Shown: piece by piece, positions 11,290-22,260 of the stretch
How positions within the stretch are numbered: position 1 is the stretch's first letter
How the letters are laid out: every line of letters starts with the position of its first letter
NCBI GenBank assembly: GCA_963575745.1
Contig: CAUYUJ010020680.1
Span: 1-64,000, forward strand
Source of the DNA: Prorocentrum cordatum
Lineage: Eukaryota > Sar > Dinophyceae > Prorocentrales > Prorocentraceae
Reading direction: 5' to 3'
DNA: 64,000 bases
Translations under genes and position numbers: made by a program
The notes under the pieces: model-generated
What the model was told of the DNA's origin: nothing
The model's database searches: none
Seen by the model: only the letters and a program-made list of their open reading frames with translations

Positions 11290-11540
11290 ATGGTTTTTCA
11301 GGAGGAGGGGGGATGAAGAGAGGAAGGAGGAAGGAGGAGGGAGGAGGAGGGGGGGAGGGAGGAGAAGGTGGGAGGAGGAGGGATAAAGAGGGAGGAGGGG
11401 GGAAGACGGGAGAGGATGAGGAGCAGGAGCAGGAGCAGGAGCAGGAGGAGGAGCAGGAGCAGGAGGAGGAGGAGGAGGAGGAGGAGGAGGAGGAGGAGGA
11501 GGAGGAGGAGGAGGATGGTGGAGGAGGGGGAGGAGGAGGA
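11290..11540 (+). repeat. GGA / GGAGCA purine-rich tract
   Basis: Irregular GGAGG sequence passes into AGGAGC units and then pure GGA. It encodes only Glu/Arg/Gly runs. Confidence 0.9.
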
Positions 11541-11898
11541 CCATCACGGGCAGTGATCGCACTGCCACGAAAGATGCTGCGTGCCCTCTGCCCCAGGTCA
11601 GGGACAGAAGAGCCGAGAGGCAGGACAGAGCAGCCAGGCCATCCAGAGGCGCCCGTTGCATTGCCTGCTGACGCCGTCGCGTCTGCGGCGCGCAGCAGAT
11701 GTGCATCCTCGCCTTCTCGTGCTGGTGCTGCTTACACGGAGAGGGGGATGGGGAGGGGAAGGGAGAGCTAGTCAGGTGCGCTCGCGCCACATCTGGCATC
11801 CTATCCCTCCCTCCCATCCCTTCCCATTGCGCTGATGCTTTTTCGATCCGCGGACGATCGTGGCATGCGCAATCGGAAAAAAGGGGGAGCTGCGTACG

Positions 11899-12002
11899 TA
11901 GGAGGAGGAGGAGGAGGGGGTAGGAGGAGGAGGAGGAGGAGGAGGAGGAGGAGGAGGAGGAGGAGGAGGAGGAGGAGGAGGAGGAGGAGGAGGAGGAGGA
12001 GC
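11899..12002 (+). repeat. GGA tract
   Basis: About 34 GGA units. A short CAG run follows at about 12050-12072. Confidence 0.95.
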
Positions 12003-12721
12003 AGGCGGAAAAGGAGGATGAGGAAGGAGGATGACGAGGACAAACGGCATCAGCAGCAGCAGCAGCAGCAGGAGCTGGAGTGGAAGGAGCGGAAGAGCAG
12101 GAGGACCAGGGGAAGGCGGAGGAGAGGAAAAGAGGGGGGCGACAACGATGAGCAGGGACTCGGATCCCGAAAAGTGGCCCGCGCTGGGGCGAGAGCGCCA
12201 TTCTGAACGATGGGGAGCAAAGCGCCGATCCGAACACGAGGCCCACGCTGCAGCTGGAGCAACCGTTTGAAACACCGACAACAATCGGGTAATAAGGGAA
12301 CCAGCAGATCAATCATGTTGATCCAATCCTGTGTGCCGAAAGCAGTGTGCGGAGAGGGCGGAGCATCTTCTGGACAGAGTCAGGGGGGAGAGAGAAGAGC
12401 AGTGCTCATCTTCGAGGAGAAGACAGGGGGAGGAGGGGAGGCGGAGGCGGAGGGGGCAGAACGAGGAGGGGGAGGGGGAGGGTCCGCGGGGAGGCGAGGC
12501 CGGCGAAGGAAAGGGGGCGGAGGCGAGGAGGGCCCCTGTGGCCCGACCACGCGCCCCCACGCGCAAGCCGAGCGGGGTGTCGCCACCGGCAGCTGCCCTC
12601 ACGTCGGGCATTGTCCCTCCACAGGAGGAGCGCTCAGCAATAGTAACAAAAATAGTCAGGGGACGCTTTGCGGAGTATTTTATGCATATGATTTCGACTA
12701 TTTTTGAATATTTTTTTGGGG
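12003..12721. other. purine-rich spacer, no gene seen
   Basis: G/A-rich imperfect repeats (12420-12540). No gene recognised. Confidence 0.5.
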
Positions 12722-12800
12722 ATCTTTATTTTTCGTCCAGAATCCGCCTGTACGGGGACATGCCCGACCTTAAAAGCTACCCTGCCTGGGCGAGCCGGTG
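12722..12800 (+). repeat. dispersed repeat shared with 50063-50130
   Basis: Both sites carry a TTTTTC(G/A)TCCA(G/A)AATCC block followed by GGGGACATGCCCGACCT and a TGCCTGGGCGAG-like tail. The family is unknown. Confidence 0.65.
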
Positions 12801-12831
12801 AGTGGGCCTGCCCGCGTCAACGGCTCTCGAC

Positions 12832-13009
12832 TGCGCGTAAGAGTGACCCTTCGCCGGAGTGACTTCTGGTGCGGGCCCACTGGGGTCCCGCGATCGCCGA
12901 GTCCGAGGCGGCAGCGGCGTCTTGCGCGCCTGTGTTTGGCCCCCCCCCGCGGCCCCCAAGAAGCCGCGCACCAAGGGTCACTCTTACCCAGGGTCACTCT
13001 TGCGCGCGT
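12832..13009. mobile_element. fold-back element, intact copy
   Basis: The left arm GCGCGTAAGAGTGACCCTTC is matched on the right by the reverse complement of GGGTCACTCTTGCGCGC. A second copy of the AGAGTGAC motif sits in each arm. A split relative lies at 1261-1650. Confidence 0.7.
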
Positions 13010-14535
13010 AGCCGAACGGCGGCACGGGCTCGAGAGTGGCACGCCTCATGAGCTTGCCTGTCGCAGGTCGGCTCGTGGGTTGCACCCGCTTTTCCTGGCG
13101 ACCCTTCGAATCGCATGGCAGTTGAGAAAGTGGAGTGCGGAGTTCATTTGGTTGTCTGGAAAAAGCGTATGCTTGAGAGTGGCACCGCAGGCAGCCTGGC
13201 AGCGCTCCGCGGGCCCGATCATGCTGGGTCCCGCAGAGCGCGGGGCAAGCTTCACGTGTGGCGGCCTGCCTCCGAGGAGACCGCGCAGGGAGTCACCTGC
13301 AGTGAGGCCTGAGGTGACCGAGCAACGGCATCTGTACTTGCACGCCCTCCGACTCCGCGGGCCTGCGTGCATGAGGGCCCGCGTTCACGCGCATTCCTGC
13401 GGAAGCTCGCAAGCGTACACACATTGCTGGCCTCTTCTAAGGGCGAGGACAAGGTCTGAGGGGAGAGTGTCCGACGTGGGGGTGAAGCCGCTCACCGTGG
13501 AGCCATGGCTGAGGGGGGAGCCCCCCTACCTCCCAGGATGGGGATGGAACTGCCCACCGTTGAGCCACTCGGAGTGAGGCCGGGGCAAAGGCGAGAGCCA
13601 TCAGAAGGACGGGGATGGAATTCAAATTGTGAAGAGGCCGTTGTAGGCAACCGTGATTGGCAACATGATGGGCCGAGGAGGCCCCCAAGACGACGCTCCC
13701 TAGTGGTCCCCAGAGGCTCCCAAGAGGCCCCCAAGAGGCCCTTTGCGAGGCGGGGGGGTCTTCTGGCCAGTGGGTTTAGGGGGAGGGGCAAACACCTCCT
13801 CGACTGGGACACATGGGGTTGGAAGAGGAAACACCCTAAACCATTTCCGCCAGTAGGGCTGGTGGGATGAATAAGGCAACGTGTCTCTGAGATTTGGTGG
13901 CCAGCATGGACTCGATGCGTAACCAAGGTATTTGGAGTGTTTCGGTCGAATCGTTTTCGTGCTCTGAGGCGCTTGCGCTAAAAGTAGTTGGGGTACCCAT
14001 GGGGCAGTCATGGTGGACGTCGCGCTCGTCTTCCGCCACCAGCCGAAGCTTCCACGTCGCCCGTGCCTGCTTCCCAGGAGGTGCCGCGGACGTGGTCCTG
14101 ACAGATCGCGCTCGGTGGCTTTGGGAGCTGAAGCATTTCAGTTGGTAGATAGGCACTGCCGAGTCGGAGTTTGACGCTTCTGTTTTGGCTTGTCGCTCTT
14201 CGTATCATAGCCATGGAATGACGAATCCTGGGAATCAGTGTGAGAAGCGGCGAACAGGAGGAACATGAGGCGAACCAGCGTCCAGCATTCGCTTCCTGAC
14301 TACCTTTGCGTGGGGGAGGGGGACATGCACTTGTGCGTTGGACTCGAGTGCACTCATGCAGTGTGCCCCGCGGAAAGGCGCACGCAATGGCGCTGCAGAC
14401 TCTGGAGCCCCTGGAGATTACGACGAGGATGCCGCTACCTCGCCGGTGTTGTAACTATTGAATGGTAGACGAGAGTGAGGAGGGCGCTGATGAGGAAAGA
14501 TTCTATCATTCGGGGCATCATGATTGCGAGAAGGA
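13010..14535. other. spacer, no gene seen
   Basis: Holds a small palindrome near 13205-13243 (CGCTCCGCGGGCCC facing GGGTCCCGCAGAGCG) and a short inverted block of the CTTGGGGCC array type at 13680-13745. No supportable gene. Confidence 0.5.
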
Positions 14536-14640
14536 GGAGGAGGAGGAGGAGGAGGAGGAGGAGGAGGAGGAGGAGGAGGAGGAGGAGGAGGAGAAGGAGG
14601 TGGAGGAGGAGGAGGAGGAGGAGGAGGAGGAGAAATAGCA
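14536..14640 (+). repeat. GGA tract
   Basis: About 32 GGA units with a few GAA or GTG interruptions. A shorter CCT tract follows at about 14823-14865. Confidence 0.95.
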
Positions 14641-15340
14641 GGAATGACGGCAGCTGCAGCCAGACGAAGAGGATGAGGGTGGTCAGCAGCAGCAGTGGCA
14701 GATGCAGCCGCAGCAGAGGCGGGCGGCCTCGCGAGCGCACCCTGGCCCTGGAAGGTGGCAGCGGGGGCTGCTTCCCCTGCTGCTCGCCTTGCTGCCGCCG
14801 AGGGCGGCGCTCACCCAGAGGCCCCTCCTCCTCCTCCTCCTCGTCCTCCTCCTCCTCCTCCTCGGGGCTGCGGCGGCAGCCAGTGTACCACGTCGGAGCG
14901 CGGGCGCCAACGCCGCCGCCGCGGGGGGGCGACACGAGGTGGTTGAGTTCTCAGCCGCATGTTTTCGTTGGCCCTACACTCGTACTAATTGTTGGACTGC
15001 ATCGGAGCACCCCCGAGGCATCCTTCTCCCACGCCTTTCGCGCGCTCGGGGATGCCGCGGCATGGCGTCTCCGTCGCCAGAGTAGCACCCGGAGGCATGA
15101 GCTCACCCGGAGGCCTCTCCGGGTGTCTGCAGGAGAAGTGCTCCGATAGGTGGGGGGGGCGCAGCTTTCCCAGTGAGTGTCCTGCAGCGGTGTCTGCTCC
15201 CCAATCGCGTACCACTCCAACCGATCGCTCGCGCGCTTGCAGGCGGCGCCGACCTGTCGAGTGTAGTGGCTCGCTTCGGGGCCAACCACCCTAGTGGCGA
15301 GGTCGGGGTCGTGGACGTGGTCGGTTTTGGGTTTGCCTTT
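14641..15340. other. spacer, no gene seen
   Basis: CAG-rich, then mixed. No gene recognised. Confidence 0.5.
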
Positions 15341-15876
15341 TAGTTTTGGCTCACATGTTCGGAGGTTGTGATGCTGTTACGTGCTTGCTTCTGAAGTGTT
15401 GTCTGATGGGATCGGCTCCAGAGTGTATGTAGCATGTACGTATGCAACATGCATGCCTCGGTGCCTGTCAGTGTACAAACATGTGTGCGTAGATGTTTGT
15501 ACGTATTTACTTGTATTGTTGTACGTGAGTGTCTACGGCTGCTTGTACGTATGTATTGATCTATTGATATGTCTGTTTGCCTTCCTGTCTGTCTGTCTGT
15601 ATGCATGCATACATGTTTTGGAATGTAATTTAGTATAACGTAACGTATGGTGATGTAATGTACTGTACTGTATTACAGTGTAAGGAGATGTTTTGCAATG
15701 CCATGCGATCCAATGCAATGTAACGCCATTCAAATTGTGTTTGTATGTATGCGTGCATGTATGTGTGTACGGATGTATGTGTGTATGTACGCACATATAT
15801 ATGTATGCATGTATGTACGTGTGTATGTTCTGTATGTTTTACGTATGTATGTATGGCTGCACGCATGTATATACGT
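15341..15876 (+). repeat. TGTA-rich tract, left part
   Basis: Increasingly rich in GTAT/TGTA units up to 15876, where the PAT-type element begins. The same kind of sequence resumes at 22536, so the element seems to have been inserted into one tract. Confidence 0.8.
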
Positions 15877-15940
15877 ATTGATGGTGTGCCACTTTATCGT
15901 TGTCACGATCGTAGCCGGCCCCATCTCAAGTTTTTGGCTC
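15877..15940 (+). repeat. split direct repeat A1
   Basis: 64 bases starting ATTGATGGTGTGCCACTTTA and ending TTTTTGGCTC. It is identical by eye to A2 at 22133-22196. Confidence 0.9.
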
Positions 15941-16342
15941 AGGGTTGAGCCAGGTGTGATCGCTCCGCCCACCCAGCTTTCACCGCACTTGCTGGGTTTG
16001 CGGGCTCCCTCCTCGGTGGCCTCTCGGGTCGCCCCGCGCCGCTGGGGGCTGGCTGATCGGGCTCCTGCCCCTTGCGGGCGCGGCGCTGCTCCTGTGGGCG
16101 GCCCGCGCGTTCTCCTGGTGGGGCAACGTCCGCCTCGCAGCCGCGGCGGAGGGCAGGGCGAGCCTTGGCGTCCCGCCCATCTGCCGAGACGCCCTCGGGG
16201 CGGCGCCGGCTGTGGCGGGCGCCCATCCTGTGCGCAGGCTGCCTGCTCTGGGCGCTGGTGGGCCCCCGAGTCCAAGGAGTGGGTCAGGACTTCGGACGCC
16301 CGACGAAAGTTAGGTCTGGCGGTCTCGAGAGAGACGCGAGTG

Positions 16343-17366
16343 ATGGCGGCCCGCCCCGGGGGCTTCGCTCCGGGCACCGCCAGTCCGCAGGTGGCCATCG
16401 ACTTCCCGGACAGCGACCACTTCATGGGGTACCACCGCCTGGTCCTCGGCAGGGTGGGCGACGGCACGAAGGGGGTCGCCCTGACTCCGGAGCAGCTGCC
16501 GGCCCTCAAGCAGCAGGACGAGGCGGTGGCGGTGCTCATTGGGGGTGTTGCTGCCCCTCCAGGGCCGGGTATCGCGGCCTGGGTGGGTGGTCTCGGACAC
16601 GGGCGCGGACCCGTCGGGGGAGCCGATCGATGCTACCGAGTCGTGGCACCCAGCTCGCTTCGTGCAGCGTGGGACGACTGTCCTGGGGCTCATCGACGAC
16701 CCCTGGGCGGCCTTGGGGCGGGTCGCGCCCACGGACCTCAAGGACTGGAAGGAGGAGAACAAGTCGGGCGTGGGTCGGGACCCGCGCGTGATGCCGTTCG
16801 TCAGGGGCCGGCAGGATCACTGGTGCATCGGGCTCCGCGACGCGATGGCGGCGCCGCAGAAGCGGGTACCGCCGGCTGCGGGGGCCGTCGGCAATGGCTC
16901 CGCCGAGGGCGACTCGCCTTCCAGGGGCCTGAGCACGGGGTTCGAGCTCATGACGATGATCCGCGCGACGAGCGAGACGATCGGCACGCACCACGACTAC
17001 TGGGTCCGAGCCTCAGGGGTTGGCCCCGACACGGGCTTCGCCCATCGCCGCGCCTCCCTCCTCAGCATCTTCCACCACGCGCTGGGTTTCGAACAGCTCG
17101 AGATCTACCGCCTGGAGGGCATGGAGATGCTGGCGCGGAGGGTGAGGCACGCCGAGCGGGTTTCTCCGCGCTCGCCAAAGAGTCCCGACTGCCGAGGCCT
17201 CGAGATGATGATCGCATCGACCTTCGACTCGGGCACGGCGGCGGCCACAGGCGACTTCGCCGAGTTCATCGCGGGGGGGCAAGAGACGGAGGCCTTCGCG
17301 CCCAAGCAACGGCGGCTGTTCGCAGAAGAGACGGACAGGCGCATGAAGGACGGGTCGAAGTTGTGA
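16343..17366 (+). CDS. gag-like ORF of the PAT-type element, one frameshift
   Basis: I take 16343 (MAARPGGF) as a plausible start. The frame runs to about 16540 (VAIDFPDSDHFMGYHRLVLG, then TPEQLPALKQQDEAVAVLIG) and then must shift +1 into the frame 16539-17366. That second part contains WVVSDTGADPSGEP, a region DPRVMPFVRGRQD, and then ETIGTHHDYWVRASGVGPDT and FHHALGFEQLEIYRLEGMEM before RRVRHAE. I recognise this layout as the protein that precedes RT in DIRS-order elements of dinoflagellates. Its exact function is not known to me, and a capsid/nucleoprotein role is inferred from position. It ends with TGA at 17364-17366, and pol continues in the same frame after it. The upstream part (15990-16340) has a hydrophobic stretch in another frame and is unresolved. 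Confidence 0.6.
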
Positions 17367-17369
17367 CAC

Positions 17370-20300
17370 GTGGGCCTTCCCACGACCACCTGTGCTGCAG
17401 CCTGGCTCGACTGGGATGGCGGCACCTCGGCCTCGTTCCCCTTCCCTCTGGATCTTCCAGAACATGCCAATTCATCTAGTGCGGCGTCGTCTGGCGCCGA
17501 CGGTCTTCTGCTCCCTGATCCTGGGCTTCGTCGGTTGCAGGTTTCGGCGGCATCGGCGCTCAACGCCTTGGCGGGAGCTCGGGCCAAGGGCGTGCCCTCG
17601 CCAGGGCCGCTCTCCCACGCGACTCCGCGTCGGCCGCTCTCGGAGCCGCAGCGGCAGGCGCGGGGGAGGCTCGCGACCGCCGCAGAAGCCGCCGCTCCGC
17701 AGCCTCGACAATCTGAGTTGTGCCCAGACGGGGCCCTTTCTGAGATTCTTAAGACGAAAGACTTGTACGAGAGTGACATTGCCTTGGCCGTTGCTCCTTA
17801 TCAGCCTGAGCTCCTCGCCGTCACGAAGGGCAACATCCGACCTCAGGACGCTCCGGGGCTCGTCGGCGATGCCGATCGGGTGTGCTTGGACGACCCGCGG
17901 CGTATTGTGCTGCCGGCAGAGGCTCAGGGGCCGCCCCCTGTGCGGCCCCACTGGGACGAGCGGCTGCGGAGGTCGCCTTCCCTCTTGGACGACCTCATCT
18001 CGAAGCTCGACTCCGTCGGCCTCATCACGTATCGCCGCCGCGTGGTGTCACGCGTGGGTATCTTCTTCGTGGCGAAGAAGACGGGTATGCTGCGGATGGT
18101 GCTGGACTGTCGGCCGACCAACCAGCTGCATCGCAAAGCCCCCTACACGCGCCTCGCCACGACCGCGGCCATGTCGAGCCTGGTTCTCGATCCTCACTTC
18201 GTCGATGCGAACCCCACTCATGAGGCCGAGCTTTGGGGGGCGTCGATCGACCTGCAGGGCGGATTCTACCAGTTCCTGGCGCCTACGGTCTCGCACTTTT
18301 TCGGGCTTGGTGTGTCTCGCCGCGCTGGCGAGGCTGGCGTCTCTGAGGTCTACGATCCTGAGGTCAACGGCTACATCCCCGTCGACTCGACAGAGGAGCT
18401 CGAGGTCTGCTTCGGCGGCCTGCCGATGGGCTGGAGCTGGGCGCTCTACTTCTGCCACAGCGCCGTGTCCGAGGCTTGTCGCCGGGCCCAGCTGCGCCTG
18501 GGGCTGGGGCCAGTCATCGTCGGGGACCGACAGCCGCCCCCGCCTCTTCGGCCTGGAGTGGCGGTCTGCGCGCCGTATGTGGACAACGCCAACATCCTCG
18601 GGTGCGACAAGGACTCGGTCGAGCGGTTGCACGTCGCGGTGGTGGAGGAGCTGGTCAGCATGGGCTTGCAGGTCCACGAGCGGGTGGACGCCGCGCAGTC
18701 CTTCGAGGCGGTGGGCTTGGTCTTCGACGGCCAGCGGCGCTGGGTCAGGCACAGCCACCGGCGCAGCTGGCGTCTCTGGTACGCCCTGGGGGAGGCCATC
18801 CACCGAGGGGCGCTCTCGCCCAACCGCGTCCGTGGCCTCTTGGGCCATCTGGTGCATCACTTCAGCCTGCGGCGGTGTGCCCTCAGCGTCTTGGGGGCGG
18901 CCTACCGCTTCGTGGGCACTGGCGGCGCCGAGATTCTGCCCTTGCCCGCCGATGTGGTTGACGAGCTGCGAATCGCCAGGGACCTCGTCCACTTCGTGCA
19001 CCTCGACCTGGCAGCCCCGATGCTCGACCGCGCCTACTGCAGCGACGCCTCGACGGAGGGCTACGCGCTGCACGTCTCCGCCGCGGACCAGCACCAGCTG
19101 TGGGACGTCGCCGTCTGGCGTGAGCGATGGCGGTTCATCGACGAAGACCCGACCGCCATCGCCTCCGGGGAGGAGCTGCGGGGCGGCCTGGCGGGCAGTG
19201 CTGGGCCGGCCGGCGACTTCTCGGCCTGGGTCGACGGCGAGCTCGAGCCTTCGCCCGACGTGCGCGTCACCCTCAGGCAGGGCGACCCGCGGCAGCACCC
19301 CGCGGAGCGGCCGCAGGTGGAGCGGGTCGGGCTCGTGCCGCGCGTGCCCGATGCCTTTGCCGACCCCAGGCGCTGGCACCGCCGCGTCGTGGGGCGCTGG
19401 AAGCGGGCGGCCGCCATCCACTGCAAGGAGGCTCGGGCGGCGCTGCTGGGGCTCACCAGGGAGTCAGAGTGCTGCGACGCGCGCGGCAAGCACCTGGTCT
19501 CCTTCGGGGACAACCTCGCAGAGACGTTGGCTTTTGATCGTGGGCGGGCCCGAGATCGAGAGCTGCTCGGGCTTGCGCGCCGGGCGGCGGCGTGCCAGCT
19601 GGCCGCCGGCATCATTTGGCATCGACGATGCGTGGAGACCGCCCGGAACCCTTCCGACGGCGACTCCAGGCTTGCTCACCATGGCTGGCTTCGACCTGGA
19701 CAGCGGCTTGCTGGCCGCGGGCTGCGGGCGCTGCCCTTGGCCGCTGCTGTGGGCCCGGCATGGTCGCCGGCGCCCGCTGCCCCGCCAAAGGACGACGGGT
19801 GGAGCGCCCCTCGGGAGCCCTCGAGCGGGGATGAGTCGCCTCGGGCCTCCGCCTCGGAGTCGGAGCTCCCGACGGCGCCGCGGTCCACCCGACGCCAGCG
19901 ACGGCGGGCGGCGGCCGCCGTGGCGGCCGGTTGCAGGGCGCCGCGGGTGGCCGACGGCCTTACCAGCGGGCGCCCCGCCTTCCTGGAGATTTTCTCGGGC
20001 TGCAGCCGAGCGACGGCCGCCGTGTCAGAGGCCGGGCTTCGGGTGGCCACGCCCATCGACGTGGCCTACGGCCCGCATCATGATGTGCTGGACCGTCGCG
20101 TGGCAAGCGAGGTCCTCAGCTGGCTGTCGAAAGGCCTTGTCTGGTGCGTGCTACTGGGCACACCGTGCACGGCCTGGGCCCCGGCGAGATCGACTGGAAC
20201 GACTGCACCAAGTTCATGGCGCTGCGTGCTCTTCACCGTCCGTGTGCTGCAGCTCTGCCTCAAGAGTGACATCCACGTGCTTCTCGAGAACCCTGCCCGC

Positions 20301-20867
20301 TCAAGGATCTTTGAGGCCCCGCGAGTGGCGAGGCTGCTCCGTCGCCTGGCGGCGCGACGATGCCTCTTTGACATGTGCGCCTTCGGCGCACCCTGGAAAA
20401 AAAAACCAACCGTCATCTACTCCGCCCTGCCCAACAGCCACCTCCTGGACCGCAGCTGCCCGTGCCCCTCGGCGCCCCGCGTGCGCCTGCAGGGCAAGGT
20501 GCAGCTCGCGGGGGAGCCGGCCGCGTGGAGGACCGCCTTCGCGGCGGCCTACCCTCCTGAGCTGGTGCGTGCTGTGGCAGCGCTGCTGCAAGATGCCGCT
20601 CCGCGGAGCTCCCTCCGCCGGCCGTGCGAGCCGCGCGTGGACGTTGGCTGGGAGCGACGCCTGGCGGCCGCAGTCGGGCAGGATGGCCGTGCCGCCCGAC
20701 CAGTGGTGCTCCCGCCAATCCCTCGGCGGTGCCCACTCGGGTGGGAGGGGGCCGTCGGCTTCTGGGACGGGAAGCCCTGGCGTGCCGAGGCCGCCGATGC
20801 TGCTGCCCACCGCCGGGCTCGCCGCGCGGCAGCGCGAGCGGCGGCGCCTCGCCGCCCGCCGCGCTGA
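17370..20867 (+). CDS. RT-RNase H-methyltransferase-like polyprotein (PAT-type element)
   Basis: This is a 1,165-codon frame, open directly after the gag TGA, so 17370 (GTG) is only the first codon and not a proven start. RT: LRMVLDCRPTNQL, motif A ASIDLQGGFYQF with Asp near residue 294, GLPMGWSWALYFC, and motif C YVDN at residues 403-406 (Asn replaces the second Asp). RNase H: YCSDAS (Asp near 559), KEARAALLGL, FGDNLAETLAFD and ARNPSDGDSR. Methyltransferase-like: FLEIFSG (about 871, motif I-like), GTPCTAW (Cys about 933, motif IV position) and LLENPARSRIF. The last domain resembles C5-cytosine methyltransferases in order and in the TPC Cys, but PCT replaces the usual PCQ. The gene would copy the element RNA; the methyltransferase activity is inferred. 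The recombinase lies in the next frame just downstream. Confidence 0.8.
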   Translation: MGLPTTTCAAAWLDWDGGTSASFPFPLDLPEHANSSSAASSGADGLLLPDPGLRRLQVSAASALNALAGARAKGVPSPGPLSHATPRRPLSEPQRQARGRLATAAEAAAPQPRQSELCPDGALSEILKTKDLYESDIALAVAPYQPELLAVTKGNIRPQDAPGLVGDADRVCLDDPRRIVLPAEAQGPPPVRPHWDERLRRSPSLLDDLISKLDSVGLITYRRRVVSRVGIFFVAKKTGMLRMVLDCRPTNQLHRKAPYTRLATTAAMSSLVLDPHFVDANPTHEAELWGASIDLQGGFYQFLAPTVSHFFGLGVSRRAGEAGVSEVYDPEVNGYIPVDSTEELEVCFGGLPMGWSWALYFCHSAVSEACRRAQLRLGLGPVIVGDRQPPPPLRPGVAVCAPYVDNANILGCDKDSVERLHVAVVEELVSMGLQVHERVDAAQSFEAVGLVFDGQRRWVRHSHRRSWRLWYALGEAIHRGALSPNRVRGLLGHLVHHFSLRRCALSVLGAAYRFVGTGGAEILPLPADVVDELRIARDLVHFVHLDLAAPMLDRAYCSDASTEGYALHVSAADQHQLWDVAVWRERWRFIDEDPTAIASGEELRGGLAGSAGPAGDFSAWVDGELEPSPDVRVTLRQGDPRQHPAERPQVERVGLVPRVPDAFADPRRWHRRVVGRWKRAAAIHCKEARAALLGLTRESECCDARGKHLVSFGDNLAETLAFDRGRARDRELLGLARRAAACQLAAGIIWHRRCVETARNPSDGDSRLAHHGWLRPGQRLAGRGLRALPLAAAVGPAWSPAPAAPPKDDGWSAPREPSSGDESPRASASESELPTAPRSTRRQRRRAAAAVAAGCRAPRVADGLTSGRPAFLEIFSGCSRATAAVSEAGLRVATPIDVAYGPHHDVLDRRVASEVLSWLSKGLVWCVLLGTPCTAWAPARSTGTTAPSSWRCVLFTVRVLQLCLKSDIHVLLENPARSRIFEAPRVARLLRRLAARRCLFDMCAFGAPWKKKPTVIYSALPNSHLLDRSCPCPSAPRVRLQGKVQLAGEPAAWRTAFAAAYPPELVRAVAALLQDAAPRSSLRRPCEPRVDVGWERRLAAAVGQDGRAARPVVLPPIPRRCPLGWEGAVGFWDGKPWRAEAADAAAHRRARRAAARAAAPRRPPR

Positions 20868-20877
20868 GGCGTACGCC

Positions 20878-21810
20878 GCCAGCGGCGGAGTGGGTCGGCA
20901 CGCGTCGGTGCAGCCCCAGATGGCCCGCGCCTACACCGCGGCCCACGCCGCGTTGGCCGAGTGGGCCGCGCGCCAAGGGCTCGGTCCAGCGACGCCCAGC
21001 GCCTGGGGCGTGGCGCTCGACGAGTACCTGGACGGCCTCTACTGGAATGGCGACTACCCGTCGTGCGGCCGCTGCGCCATCTACGAATCGGCCTACGTCC
21101 TGGGCCCGCCGCCACGCTTCACCACGACCTTCCCCTTGGCAAAGGTTGCCTTGGCGAAGGGTCTGCTGGCGGCACCAGAACTGCCACGAGACTCGCCTGG
21201 GGACGACTCCCTCACGCTCGCCTCCGCCTACTGGTTCTACGACGAGAACCGCTGGGGCTCCGAGGGGCGCGAGGCGGCGGCGGCGTCCTGGGTGGCCGTC
21301 GACTGCGACCGCGGGCCGAGCGATGTGCTGGCGCTGACGGCCGCGGATGTCACGCTGCCCTGGCCTGGCTGCCCCGACACCCTCGCCGCTCTGGTCCCCG
21401 CGACGGGGGCGCTCCCCGCCAAGAACCGAGGGTTCGACGCCTCCACCGTCGCGGGGGCCCACAACAGGAATTGGGTCAGTGAGCTTCTGAGGGCCCTCTG
21501 CCGCATGCCCACAGGGCCGTTCGTTCGGGCATCGCTTGGAAAGGGGGATGTGAGGTGCAGGAAGCGTCGAGCGCAGCATTTCTCGCCCTCGCACCCTCTG
21601 TCCCCTCACTTGCGGCGTCAAGCTGGCCCATCGCATGACATGCCATCCAGCAGCGTGGTCGTTGGCTCTTTGTCAAGTAGTCAAACAATACTCCAAACCT
21701 GCAGGGTTGCTGCGCAACAGACAGTTGCTCTCAGCAGCACAGCTAGCTCGTGCAATGCAGTTTACACCTCGGCTCGGCAATCAGATCCTGGAGTTTTTCA
21801 AAGGTCCCAC
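20878..21810 (+). pseudogene. tyrosine recombinase of the PAT-type element, frameshifted
   Basis: It reads +1 relative to pol. At 20920-21200 there is the N-terminal core-binding part (YTAAHAALAEWAARQGL, VALDEYLDGLYWNGDYPSCG, TFPLAKVALAKGLLAAPELP). Near 21310 comes VAVDCDRGPSDVLALTAADV, the region of the first catalytic Arg. Near 21610-21640 comes LSPHLRRQAGPSHDM, the H-x-x-R box region, and near 21655 RGRW. After a shift the frame at 21635-21907 gives VVKQYSKPAGLL, matching the catalytic Tyr box. The order R, box II, RGRW, Tyr supports a YR integrase, but at least one frameshift near 21650-21680 and an altered first box suggest decay. The partner sites would be the A/B repeats. Confidence 0.65.
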
Positions 21811-21857
21811 CCAGACCCGCCCTCCGGTAAACCGATCCAAGAAGGTTTTTGGAATTT

Positions 21858-22134
21858 TGGGCACAAGGTCGCTGGTCAAGAAACGTCCAGCTTCCCTTCT
21901 TCAGTAACCGGGGTTTGGACCCCCCAGGATCATGCTTGTGCAGTGGGAAATGAATTGCGTCTGTCATGATTTCTCATGCTCGTGTTGCAATGTCTTTAGC
22001 CTTCTCAGGGCCAACGCCCGCTCCGCCCCCCCCCTCCTCGTCGCCGCGGGATCCTGGTGTCTCCAGGCGTGCTGGCGTGGTGGGGCTGTCTCGGCGCTCC
22101 GCGTGAGACTAGGCGGCAGTTGGCAGTCTACGAT
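21858..22134 (+). repeat. split direct repeat B1
   Basis: 277 bases from TGGGCACAAGGTCGCTGG to GGCAGTCTACGAT. It differs from B2 by a few single-base changes and indels. Confidence 0.9.
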
Positions 22135-22196
22135 TGATGGTGTGCCACTTTATCGTTGTCACGATCGTAGCCGGCCCCATCTCAAGTTTTTGGCTC
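22133..22196 (+). repeat. split direct repeat A2
   Basis: Identical by eye to A1. It overlaps the last bases of B1 (CGAT/ATTG), then diverges into a CTCCTC run. Confidence 0.9.
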
Positions 22197-22260
22197 CTCC
22201 TCCTCCTCTCCTCCGTCCTCTTTCTGCTTTTCCTTTCACTTGTATCTCGCCGAGCCGATG

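Noticed and set aside
15905-15945. Spliced-leader-like pieces CGTAGCC and TTTTTGGCTCA in repeat A1
   Set aside because: The two pieces are about 17 bases apart and A2 lacks the final A; chance similarity is likely.
17392-21969. 1,525-codon open frame across the PAT-type element
   Set aside because: Up to about 20870 it is a Ser/Arg/Thr-rich shadow of the RT frame. Only its end, from about 20878, carries the recombinase.
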